Part shown: in pieces, positions 1-6,023 of the stretch
Layout of the letters: every line of letters starts with the position of its first letter
How positions within the stretch are numbered: the first letter of the stretch is position 1
Assembly: GCA_937916195.1 (NCBI GenBank)
Contig: CALFTO010000084.1
Coordinates: 1 to 6,026, forward strand
Direction: 5' to 3'
Length of the DNA stretch: 6,026 nt
From: an uncultured Clostridia bacterium
GTDB lineage: Bacteria; Bacillota; Clostridia; Oscillospirales; Acutalibacteraceae
Made by a program: the position numbers and the translations under genes
The notes under the pieces: generated by a model
The model's database searches: none
Told to the model about the DNA's origin: nothing
What the model saw: only the letters and a program-made list of their open reading frames with translations

Positions 1-760
1 AGAACTGTGTTCCGCCGGGGTTACCGATTGCATAAACATAATCGCCAACGCCGAGATTGTCAGAATCTGCAAATTCTGCCGCTTTAAGTCCTGTTGCAGA
101 AATGCGGATAAGACCAATATCAGTCTTTGCATCCAAGCCTACCACAACTGCGTCATACTGTGTGCCGTCTTCGGTCTGGACTAAAATCTTGGGATTTGAA
201 GCATCAATAACGTGTGCACAAGTGATGATATATGTGGCGGTGCCGTCAGAATTTTCACCCATAACAATGCCTGTACCCTCTGAATAAACCGTCTGCTGAT
301 TACTTGTGTAAACTAAAACACCTACCGAGCTTTCATACACCTTTTCATAAACCTGCTTGGGCGTAAGCACACCGTCTTTGTTTTCACTTTCGTTATTTTC
401 TACCTTGTTTGGTGTTTCGGTAATGTTCATTTGTGTGTCGTCGTTTTTCGGAACTTCTTCTGAAAAACCGTCAAAAATGAAGCCTGCAAGAAACACACCT
501 ACTGCCGCAAGAAATACGGCACAAATAATTATAATTGCAACAATAAGGCCCTTTTTCTTGCCCTTTGACGCCTTTTTAGGTGCTTCAGGTTTTGGTGGCT
601 GACCGTAACCGCCATAGGTTGCGTATTGATTATAAACAGGCGGAGTGTACTGTGCCCCCGGTGGTGTAACGGGAGGAGTTATCGGCTGATTATAAGGAGG
701 TGGAGTTGCACCCTGCTGATTTTCAGTATTATTTATATTGTTATCAAAGTTTTCGTTCAT
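1..760 (-). CDS. htrA: HtrA/DegP-family trypsin-like serine protease, membrane-anchored, C-terminus cut by window edge
   Basis: Partial gene: 253 codons are visible and the reading frame stays open through base 1. The ATG at 760-758 follows a GGAGG (775-771) with 10 nt spacing, and the preceding kinase stop is only 18 nt away, so the two are probably co-transcribed. Seen in the translation: residues 1-70 are a Pro/Tyr/Gln/Asn-rich, then Lys-rich, cytoplasmic tail; 71-96 are one hydrophobic membrane segment (GLIVAIIIICAVFLAAVGVF); about 100-130 is an acidic/Asn-rich linker; the protease domain starts near 135. The catalytic His is H183 in ITCAHVI and the catalytic Asp is D214 in TDIGLIRI, followed by GNPGG at 246-250. 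The catalytic Ser (GNSGGP) and any PDZ domain would lie beyond the window. By family knowledge these proteases degrade misfolded proteins outside the membrane. The family call is secure; the choice between HtrA, HtrB and HtrC cannot be made from this fragment. Confidence 0.93.
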   Translation of the reverse strand, partial: MNENFDNNINNTENQQGATPPPYNQPITPPVTPPGAQYTPPVYNQYATYGGYGQPPKPEAPKKASKGKKKGLIVAIIIICAVFLAAVGVFLAGFIFDGFSEEVPKNDDTQMNITETPNKVENNESENKDGVLTPKQVYEKVYESSVGVLVYTSNQQTVYSEGTGIVMGENSDGTATYIITCAHVIDASNPKILVQTEDGTQYDAVVVGLDAKTDIGLIRISATGLKAAEFADSDNLGVGDYVYAIGNPGGTQF

Positions 761-778
761 AGTTTGAAAACCTCCGTA

Positions 779-2332
779 TTATTTCTTGTTTTTATCTTTT
801 TCGGGTTTGGGTTTAGGAAGCATTACGGTAAATCTTGTAAATTCACCCTCAACGCTTTCGGCAAAAATTTCACCCTTGTGCATTTCAACAATAGTCTTGC
901 AAAGGTAAAGCCCCAAGCCCGCGCTCTTCACGTCATAGCTTCGTGATTTGTCAACCTTATAGAAGCGTTCAAATATCTTGCCGATTTCTTCAGAGGATAT
1001 TCCGTCACCCGTATTTTGAACAGCAAAACAAATTTTTCCTTCTTTATTCTCGCCTGCAAAAAGTGAAATAGTGCCACCATTTTGAGTAAACTTTACCGCA
1101 TTGTCAACAAGGTTATAAACCACCTGATAAAGCATATCGCGGTCGGCAAAAATGGCCACATTACCCATACTCTCAAAGCCCTCAACGGTAATGTCTTTTT
1201 TCTCGATTTCCTGCTCAAAGGTAAGAGTGCAGTCAATCATCATTGAGGTCAAATCAAACTCTTTGGGCTTAAGCTCTAATTCGCCTGCCTCAATTTTTGA
1301 AAGATTGAGCATTGAGGTTACAAGACGGGAAAGTCGTTTAACCTCGTCGGACACAATTTTAAGATATTCGTCGTGTCGCTCCGGAGGGATTGTGCCGTCA
1401 AGCATACCGTCAATAAATCCGCCGATTGTGGTCATTGGCGTTTTTAATTCGTGGGACACATTTGCAACGAAGCTTCGTCTTGAAGATTCAAGCACCGAAA
1501 GTGCCGAAGCCATTTGGTTAAACGAAGTGCAAAGCTCCGACATTTCGTCGTGCCCTGTTACGGTTACACGTTTACTGAAATCGCCTTGTGCGTAAGCCTT
1601 TGTGGCATTTGACATCTGACGCAAAGGATTTGTAATTTTCGCAGTCATTGCATAAGCCGCTAAAAATGTGAGCGCAACTGCAAAAACTGCAGACCAAAGA
1701 TATATTCTTGCAAGATTACTTGCATATCCGCGCAAAGTACTCTCAACGGGTGCTGAAGCAAAAATTATGCCTATACAGGTGTTTCCCACATTTACAGGCA
1801 CACCCGCCAAAAAGGTTTTTTCATTGAAAAGCCCTTGAATTTTGCCGTCGCTAAAATAAGTTCCTTTTTCGGCATCTGTGATAATTTCGTCAGGTATGTG
1901 GTAACCACTGTGAATAAGGCACTCTTCACTGCCCGCTGAATATTTATACGTAAAATCCTCTTTGCAAATCATTACATCGCCCGCAGTGTTGCAGAAGAAA
2001 ATATCAGCATCAATAGCATTTGACGAAACTCCCAAATTATTGCAAATGAGAATGAGTGCACTGTTCAGCTCTTCCTGAGTGGTGCAACTGCCGAGAATTC
2101 GCTCGCTGTATTCAGCGTTAAGCGTTACATTTTCAATGAGCAATTCCTCTTTTTGATGTGTCCAATGGTTTGTAAGGAACACAACAAGTGCCGAGGTAAG
2201 CACAAGATAACTTACAAGAATAAGCGAGGTCGTAACTATAAGGTAACGGGCAAAAACCGGTAAATGCTTTAAAAAACTCTCAGCTCGCTTATAATTTTTC
2301 TTAATAAAATTATTTTTTGCCATGAGTTTCAA
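779..2332 (-). CDS. Sensor histidine kinase, two membrane segments with extracytoplasmic sensor, HAMP-HisKA-HATPase
   Basis: 517 aa from a TTG start. Domains seen: short basic cytoplasmic N-terminus; membrane segment 1 at about 30-53; extracytoplasmic sensor about 54-208; membrane segment 2 about 209-231; HAMP about 232-283; HisKA with the phospho-acceptor H294 in NVSHELKTPM; HATPase_c with N-box N407/N411 (NLVDNAVKF), G1 box D443-G444, F-box FERFYK (454-459) and G2 box GLGL (472-475). All catalytic boxes are intact, so it should be an active kinase. There is no cytoplasmic PAS domain between HAMP and HisKA, unlike WalK. The sensor region resembles a Cache/PAS-like fold in length only; I could not assign a ligand. 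It contains six cysteines (83, 97, 114, 123, 138, 186). Its 5' end overlaps the response regulator gene by 23 bp, so the two are translationally coupled partners. The internal ATG at 2323 is the alternative start (514 aa). Confidence 0.95.
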   Translation of the reverse strand: MKLMAKNNFIKKNYKRAESFLKHLPVFARYLIVTTSLILVSYLVLTSALVVFLTNHWTHQKEELLIENVTLNAEYSERILGSCTTQEELNSALILICNNLGVSSNAIDADIFFCNTAGDVMICKEDFTYKYSAGSEECLIHSGYHIPDEIITDAEKGTYFSDGKIQGLFNEKTFLAGVPVNVGNTCIGIIFASAPVESTLRGYASNLARIYLWSAVFAVALTFLAAYAMTAKITNPLRQMSNATKAYAQGDFSKRVTVTGHDEMSELCTSFNQMASALSVLESSRRSFVANVSHELKTPMTTIGGFIDGMLDGTIPPERHDEYLKIVSDEVKRLSRLVTSMLNLSKIEAGELELKPKEFDLTSMMIDCTLTFEQEIEKKDITVEGFESMGNVAIFADRDMLYQVVYNLVDNAVKFTQNGGTISLFAGENKEGKICFAVQNTGDGISSEEIGKIFERFYKVDKSRSYDVKSAGLGLYLCKTIVEMHKGEIFAESVEGEFTRFTVMLPKPKPEKDKNKK

Positions 2333-3005
2333 ACTTATATCCTACGCTCCAAATTGTACGGAGTTCCCATTCGGGCGAAACTCCCTTAAGCTTGTCGCGA
2401 AGTCTTTTAATGTGAACGTCTACTGTACGGCTGTCACCGTAATAATCGAAGCCCCAAACATCGTCAAGCAACTGGTCACGTGTGAAAACGCGGTCGGGAT
2501 TGCTTGCAAGATGATAAATAAGCTCTAATTCTTTTGGCGGAGTGTCAACGGCAACACCGTCAACCTTCATTTCATAATTTGAAAGGTTGATTGTAAGCTT
2601 ATCGTAACGCACTTCTTTAATATCTCCGCCCTTAACTGCAGAGGTACGACGAAGCACAGCCTTAATACGAGCCACAATTTCTTTTGTGTCAAAGGGCTTT
2701 GTAACATAGTCGTCAGCACCAAGCTCAAGGCCTAACACCTTATCAAAGGTTTCGTCCTTAGCGGTGAGCATAATTATGGGCTTTTCACTCACCTTTCGGA
2801 TTTCGCGGCAAACCTGCCAACCGTCAAGCTGTGGAAGCATAATATCGAGCAACACAAGGTCGGGATTTTCAGAACTGAACGCATTTACCGCGTCAACACC
2901 GTTGTGTGCCATTGCCACAGTGTAGCCCTCTTTTTCAAGATACATACGAAGTAAATCGCAAATGTTTTTGTCATCATCAACTACAAGAATTTTTTCTTTT
3001 TGCAT
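2310..3005 (-). CDS. OmpR/PhoB-family response regulator (WalR/CssR-like)
   Basis: 231 aa. The receiver domain (about 4-118) has the acidic pocket D10-D12, phospho-acceptor D54 in LVLLDIMLP, T81 in MLTAKD and K103 in VTKPF, so all phosphorylation residues are present. A winged-helix DNA-binding domain follows (about 129-226), with the recognition helix SRTVDVHIKRLRDKL (192-206) and the wing WSVGYKFE. The ATG at 3005 has an excellent GAGGAGG (3020-3014) 8 nt upstream. It should be phosphorylated by the kinase encoded immediately downstream and bind direct-repeat DNA as a dimer. Neighbours (walJ, rlmH, htrA) suggest a WalR role. However, the C-terminal TIWSVGYKFE wing is closer, from memory, to CssR/PhoP-type regulators than to the RRGVGY wing of WalR, so I leave the symbol empty. 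Confidence 0.95.
   Translation of the reverse strand: MQKEKILVVDDDKNICDLLRMYLEKEGYTVAMAHNGVDAVNAFSSENPDLVLLDIMLPQLDGWQVCREIRKVSEKPIIMLTAKDETFDKVLGLELGADDYVTKPFDTKEIVARIKAVLRRTSAVKGGDIKEVRYDKLTINLSNYEMKVDGVAVDTPPKELELIYHLASNPDRVFTRDQLLDDVWGFDYYGDSRTVDVHIKRLRDKLKGVSPEWELRTIWSVGYKFETHGKK
2340..2343 (-). promoter_or_regulatory. AGGA ribosome binding site that favours the TTG start of the kinase
   Basis: AGGA lies 7 nt before the TTG at 2332-2330 but 16 nt before the ATG at 2323-2321. The normal spacing therefore supports TTG initiation, inside the coding sequence of the response regulator. A weaker GGAG lies further upstream at 2350-2347. Confidence 0.5.
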
Positions 3006-3037
3006 TTAAACAACCTCCTCTTTGAGATTACAGGATA

Positions 3038-3083
3038 ATAATACCTTTTGATTATTAACAAACTAAAAACAAAGTTTTGTAAA
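3038..3083 (-). promoter_or_regulatory. Probable promoter of the response-regulator operon with a PhoB/WalR-type direct repeat
   Basis: On the minus strand, two TTTGTT copies (3073-3068 and 3062-3057) are exactly 11 bp apart, the period bound by OmpR/PhoB-family dimers. Read as a WalR-type box this is TGTTTT-N5-TGTTAA (3071-3055), one base off the TGTWAH-N5-TGTWAH consensus I recall. A TATTAT -10 candidate (3043-3038) starts 12 bp after the box and has no good -35, the layout of an activator-dependent promoter. An alternative sigma-A-like -35, TTTACA (3083-3078), has only a weak -10 (TGTTAA, 17-nt spacer), and the box would then overlap it. The box is visible; that the adjacent regulator binds it is inference. 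Confidence 0.45.
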
Positions 3084-3101
3084 TTTTTAAATATTTTCTT
3101 A

Positions 3102-3584
3102 TTATTTATGATATTTTGCGTTGTTACTGATTGAAAATGCTCTGTAAATCTGTTCTGTAAGCATTATTCTTGCCAATTTGTGCGGGAACGTCATTTTTGA
3201 CATTGAAAATTTGAAGTCGGACATTTTTTTGATTTCATCTGAAAGGCCGAATGAACTGCCAATTATAAATGTAATATTACTTTTACCGCAAAGGGCAATA
3301 TCTTCGATTTTTGCAGATAATTCTTCAGATGACATCTGCTTGCCCTCAATACACATTGAAAAAACATATGAATTCTTCGGGATTTTTGCAGTAATCATCT
3401 GCGTTTCTTTAGCAAGTGCGTTTTCAATTTCGGTTTGTGATGGATTATCCGAAAGCTTGACGGGCTCTAACTCTGTAACGGTCAGCTTGCAATATGAAGA
3501 AAGTCGTTTTTCGTATTCGGTAGCGAAATCCTTCATATATTTTTCTTTAAGCTTGCCGAGAACTATCAAATTCACATTTATCAT
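3102..3584 (-). CDS. rlmH: 23S rRNA (pseudouridine1915-N3)-methyltransferase RlmH
   Basis: 160 aa SPOUT-class methyltransferase that uses SAM to methylate pseudouridine 1915 in helix 69 of 23S rRNA, acting on assembled 70S ribosomes (family knowledge). Seen: N-terminal INVNLIVLGKLKEKY; the SAM-binding knot segment TFIIGSSFGLSDE (105-117); SKMTFPHKLARIMLTEQIYRAF (129-150); and the invariant C-terminal YHK. Length matches the family (about 155-160 aa). The start is the ATG at 3584-3582, which overlaps the upstream stop as ATGA (3584-3581); an in-frame ATG eight codons earlier would add residues not found in the family. An AAGG lies 10 nt upstream. The knot has G-S at 109-110 where most homologues I recall have G-G. 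Co-translation with walJ is expected. Confidence 0.96.
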   Translation of the reverse strand: MINVNLIVLGKLKEKYMKDFATEYEKRLSSYCKLTVTELEPVKLSDNPSQTEIENALAKETQMITAKIPKNSYVFSMCIEGKQMSSEELSAKIEDIALCGKSNITFIIGSSFGLSDEIKKMSDFKFSMSKMTFPHKLARIMLTEQIYRAFSISNNAKYHK

Positions 3585-4372
3585 AAAATCATCGCCTTTT
3601 CGTCCCATACGGGCTTTGCCACGCGGATAAAATAATCTTCGCCCTCGCGTGCTCCTGCCATTTCGAGTGCTGAAACACTTGTCTGATAAGCAAGCTGTGG
3701 CATATTGTTTTCACGGCTCAAATGTCCCAAGAAAAATCGTGTTGTTCCGCTTTTTATAAGCTTTGTAAGAGTTTCTGCGCAAACATCATTTGAGAGATGC
3801 CCTTTGACACCTAAAATTCTGCGTTTGAGCATATAAGGGTATCCACCGCACTGAAGCATATTCACATCGTGGTTTGATTCAAGCATTACAAGGTCACAGC
3901 CCGTTAACGCATTTAAAACCTCGTCGGTCATAATTCCCAAATCGGTGGCAACTGCAATTTTTCTGCCGTTTGCCATTTCTACCGTATATCCGCAGGGCTC
4001 AATGGTATCGTGTGAAATTGAAAAGGGTTTTATGTGCATACAACCAACATCTATACCGTCAGGTGTGATTATGGAACACTCCGCCACATTGTCGAGCGCA
4101 TCGGTTTTAGTGAGCGCCTCATATGTACCGCCTGTCATAATAACTCTTGCTTTGTGTCTCTTTGTAAACACCTTAAGTCCTTTTATGTGGTCAGAATGCT
4201 CGTGAGTTATAAATATATTGCGGATATTGTCACCGTCAACGCCTATTCGCCACAAAGCCTCATCCATTTGCTTTGCGGTCATACCCACATCTATTAAAAT
4301 GCTGTCGTCACCGCCCCCGATGTAAACGCTGTTACCCGTTGACGACGAAAACAGAGGACAAAATTTCGCCAT
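3581..4372 (-). CDS. walJ: WalJ/YycJ-type metallo-beta-lactamase-fold hydrolase
   Basis: 263 aa, the normal size for YycJ/WalJ proteins. Seen: FCPLFSSSTGNSVYI near the N-terminus, a family hallmark; the metal-binding HxHxDH as H57-E-H59-S-D61-H62; further likely ligands H121 (SISHDT), D144 (VATDLG) and H168 (ESNHD); and the conserved GHLSN (191-195) and LGHLSRENN (215-223). The fold predicts a dinuclear metal hydrolase, probably a cytoplasmic DNA exonuclease-type or phosphodiesterase activity. In Bacillus walJ links the walRK locus to cell-wall/replication coordination, though its exact substrate is unsettled. The ATG at 4372 has AGGAG with 7 nt spacing. It ends in TGA within the ATGA that starts rlmH. 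Only about 32 bp separate it from a terminator-like hairpin, leaving little room for its own promoter. Confidence 0.93.
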   Translation of the reverse strand: MAKFCPLFSSSTGNSVYIGGGDDSILIDVGMTAKQMDEALWRIGVDGDNIRNIFITHEHSDHIKGLKVFTKRHKARVIMTGGTYEALTKTDALDNVAECSIITPDGIDVGCMHIKPFSISHDTIEPCGYTVEMANGRKIAVATDLGIMTDEVLNALTGCDLVMLESNHDVNMLQCGGYPYMLKRRILGVKGHLSNDVCAETLTKLIKSGTTRFFLGHLSRENNMPQLAYQTSVSALEMAGAREGEDYFIRVAKPVWDEKAMIL

Positions 4373-4404
4373 AATCTATCTCCTAAAACTTATTAAATAA
4401 ATAA

Positions 4405-4424
4405 GGACGGTATCAAAACCGTCC
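4405..4424 (-). terminator. Terminator-like hairpin after murA
   Basis: Perfect 7-bp stem GGACGGT/ACCGTCC with a 6-nt loop. On the minus strand it is followed by TTATTTATTT, an imperfect U-rich tract. It should end murA transcripts at least partly before walJ. The broken U-run suggests incomplete termination and hence possible read-through. Confidence 0.6.
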
Positions 4425-4427
4425 CTA

Positions 4428-4591
4428 AGTAACCGCTGATTAAATCGGGTTGCAATTATCAGCGAGATAGTTTTTTGTCAGAACCGTCAAAAAACGCAGG
4501 CAATACTTTGTGTATTAACGAGTATTTTGGACGAGTTATGACGGAAAAGTAGCCGCTGAGAATTGTGACCAAGATTTAATCAGTGGTTACT
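4428..4591. repeat. 164-bp foldback (MITE-like) element with 19-bp terminal inverted repeats
   Basis: The ends are agtaaccgctgattaaatc (4428-4446) and its inverted copy at 4573-4591, matching at 18 of 19 positions. Complementarity continues inward: gcaattatcagcg (4452-4464) against cgctgagaattgtga (4554-4568), then 4465-4495 against 4522-4553 with small bulges. An apical hairpin aatac/gtatt (4502-4506, 4512-4516) has a 5-nt loop centred on 4509, the midpoint of the whole element. The element therefore folds as one long hairpin with no coding capacity. It begins 6 bp beyond the murA stop codon. This fits a miniature inverted-repeat transposable element or a large transcribed RNA hairpin. No convincing target-site duplication is visible and I do not recognise the family. 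Confidence 0.75.
4455..4481 (-). promoter_or_regulatory. Weak candidate promoter inside the foldback element, facing walJ
   Basis: CTGACA (4481-4476, 5/6 to the -35 consensus) and GATAAT (4460-4455, 5/6 to the -10) are separated by a short 15-nt spacer. If used, the transcript would still cross the hairpin at 4424-4405 before reaching walJ. This is the best sigma-A-like pair I see between murA and walJ, but the spacer makes it doubtful. Confidence 0.25.
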
Positions 4592-4597
4592 CATTTA

Positions 4598-5890
4598 TTA
4601 ACCTACGCTTAATACGGTTTTTTCATCATCGGGAACTGTTACAAGCTCGATATCCGCACCAAGACTGCGTAATTTTTCAATAATATTGTCATAACCGCGC
4701 TGAATGTGGTGAATTTCTTCAATCTCGGTTGTGCCCTTTGCCACAAGACCTGCAATAACCATTGCCGCACCTGCGCGAAGGTCATCTGCCTTAACAGGAG
4801 CACCGTGAAGCCCCTCAACACCCTCAACAAAAGCGGATTTTCCGTCAACCTTAATATTAGCACCCATACGAAGAAGCTGGTCAATGTAACGGAAGCGGTT
4901 ATCCCACACGCTTTCACTTACCATACTGTTGCCTCTTGCAATTGAGAGAAGAACAGTAATCTGAGGTTGCATATCTGTCGGGAAGCCGGGATGAGGCATT
5001 GTTTTGATACTGCAATGATTAGGACGGCAATCCGAGAAAATTCTTACAGAATCATCATATTCCTCAACAACCACACCGCACTCAATAAGCTTTGCAGAAA
5101 TTGACTCAAGGTGCTTGGGAATAACGTTTTTAATAAGCACATCGCCTCTTGTTGCGGCGGCGGCTACCATATATGTTCCCGCTTCAATTTGGTCGGGGAT
5201 AATTGCATATTCGCAACCGTGAAGCTTGTCCACACCGCGAATTTTAATAACATCAGTACCTGCACCACGAACGTCTGCACCCATAGAGTTTAAGAAGTTT
5301 GCAAGGTCAACAATGTGAGGCTCTTTTGCCGCGTTTTCAATAACGGTAAGACCCTTTGCCTTAACTGCGGCGAGCATAAGATTGATTGTAGCACCAACTG
5401 ACACAACGTCAAAATAAACTGATGTGCCGAGCAGCTGGTCGGCTTTAACATCAACCATAGCGTTTTCTTCCATAGAAACTGTTGCGCCGATTGCCTCAAA
5501 GCCTTTGATATGCTGGTCAATGGGACGAACACCGAACTGACAGCCACCGGGCATTGCAACCTTTGCGTGATTAAATCTGCCAAGAAGAACACCTATAAAG
5601 TAATATGAAGCACGCATAAGCTTTGACAAATCGTGACCCACAACATTTGAACGGATGTGAGAGGTGTCAATCTCAAGTGTACTTTTATTAATCATTTTTA
5701 TTTCTGCACCCAGAGAACGAAGAATTTTAATCATTGCCGTAACATCGCTGATGTTGGGAATGTTTTCAATTCTGCAAACGCCCTCTGCGAGAATGGTCGC
5801 CGGAATTATCGCAACGACAGCATTTTTGGCACCGCTGATTTCAACTTCGCCTGTTAATCTGTTGCCGCCGTTTACTATGATTTTTTCCAA
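4598..5890 (-). CDS. murA: UDP-N-acetylglucosamine 1-carboxyvinyltransferase MurA
   Basis: 430 aa from the TTG at 5890-5888, matching the usual MurA length (about 420-435) and the family N-terminus EKIIVNGGNRLTGEVEISGAK. It transfers enolpyruvate from PEP to UDP-GlcNAc in the cytoplasm, the first committed step of peptidoglycan synthesis. Active-site residues seen: K22-N23 in SGAKNA; R93 in LMRASYY; C117 in MPGGCQFG, equivalent to E. coli C115, the fosfomycin target; D306 in HPGFPTDMQ; and R398 in QRGYDN. C117 is intact, so the enzyme itself should be fosfomycin-sensitive. An in-frame ATG at 5983 would add a Cys/Phe-rich stretch foreign to the family and is rejected. Stop TAA at 4600-4598, 6 bp before the foldback element. 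Firmicutes often carry two paralogues (MurA/MurZ); which one this is cannot be told here. Confidence 0.96.
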   Translation of the reverse strand: MEKIIVNGGNRLTGEVEISGAKNAVVAIIPATILAEGVCRIENIPNISDVTAMIKILRSLGAEIKMINKSTLEIDTSHIRSNVVGHDLSKLMRASYYFIGVLLGRFNHAKVAMPGGCQFGVRPIDQHIKGFEAIGATVSMEENAMVDVKADQLLGTSVYFDVVSVGATINLMLAAVKAKGLTVIENAAKEPHIVDLANFLNSMGADVRGAGTDVIKIRGVDKLHGCEYAIIPDQIEAGTYMVAAAATRGDVLIKNVIPKHLESISAKLIECGVVVEEYDDSVRIFSDCRPNHCSIKTMPHPGFPTDMQPQITVLLSIARGNSMVSESVWDNRFRYIDQLLRMGANIKVDGKSAFVEGVEGLHGAPVKADDLRAGAAMVIAGLVAKGTTEIEEIHHIQRGYDNIIEKLRSLGADIELVTVPDDEKTVLSVG

Positions 5891-5898
5891 GGACTCTT

Positions 5899-5904
5899 CC
5901 CCCC
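5899..5904 (-). promoter_or_regulatory. G-rich ribosome binding site for the murA TTG start
   Basis: A run of six G on the minus strand followed by AAGAGTCC (8 nt) and TTG. It is not a textbook AGGAGG, but G-rich complementarity at normal spacing, together with the protein N-terminus, fixes the TTG start. A weak site plus TTG would give modest translation. Confidence 0.55.
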
Positions 5905-5914
5905 AAAAATCAAT

Positions 5915-5945
5915 ATAATAACAACATATAGTAAAAAATTCGCAA
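5915..5945 (-). promoter_or_regulatory. Second, weaker candidate murA promoter
   Basis: TTGCGA (5945-5940, 4/6) and TATTAT (5920-5915) with an upstream TG (extended -10: TG-T-TATTAT). The spacer is long (19 nt), and the resulting leader would be only about 18 nt, placing the ribosome site almost at the transcript end. Less likely than the promoter at 5995-6023. Confidence 0.25.
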
Positions 5946-5994
5946 AATCGACATTTGAGACACAATTTCTTAAAAATGCTCAAACGCCTTTAAT

Positions 5995-6023
5995 AGTATA
6001 ACACTATTTTCTATAAATTAAAA
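5995..6023 (-). promoter_or_regulatory. Candidate murA promoter, extended -10 type, overlapped by a dyad
   Basis: TATACT (6000-5995, 5/6) preceded by TG at 6003-6002 makes an extended -10 (TG-T-TATACT). TTTTAA (6023-6018) is a poor -35 at 17 nt. Transcription would start near 5988, leaving a leader of about 98 nt. A perfect inverted repeat AATAGT-N5-ACTATT (5992-6008) covers the -10 and could be an operator. The 136 bp from 5891 to the window edge hold nothing else that I can support. Confidence 0.5.

Noticed and set aside
1152..1595. 147-codon open frame on the plus strand
   Set aside because: It lies wholly antisense to the HAMP, HisKA and ATPase-N-box coding region of the kinase, and its translation is low-complexity Ser-rich with no family signature.
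3085..3101. Terminator after rlmH
   Set aside because: The sequence is A/T-only with no GC-containing stem, so no intrinsic terminator is supported and read-through into the response regulator remains possible.
3585..3608. Eight-residue N-terminal extension of RlmH
   Set aside because: The family starts at the Met before INVNLIVLG, and the ATGA overlap with walJ marks that start.
3178..3630. 150-codon open frame on the plus strand
   Set aside because: Antisense to rlmH and the end of walJ, both clearly recognised on the minus strand.
4428..4591. CRISPR repeat or riboswitch
   Set aside because: There is a single inverted pair with no repeated direct units or spacers, and it lies after a stop codon with no aptamer consensus that I recognise.
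4390..4601. ttattaa at 4390-4396 and 4595-4601 as a target-site duplication flanking the foldback element and hairpin
   Set aside because: Only 7 bp, all A/T in AT-rich spacer, and not adjacent to the 19-bp ends (37 bp off on the left, 3 bp on the right); chance is the simpler explanation.
5891..5983. N-terminal extension of MurA from an in-frame ATG at 5983
   Set aside because: The 31 extra residues are Cys/Phe-rich with no family counterpart, the ATG lies about 12 bp from the probable -10, and the TTG at 5890 restores the normal MurA N-terminus with a G-rich binding site.
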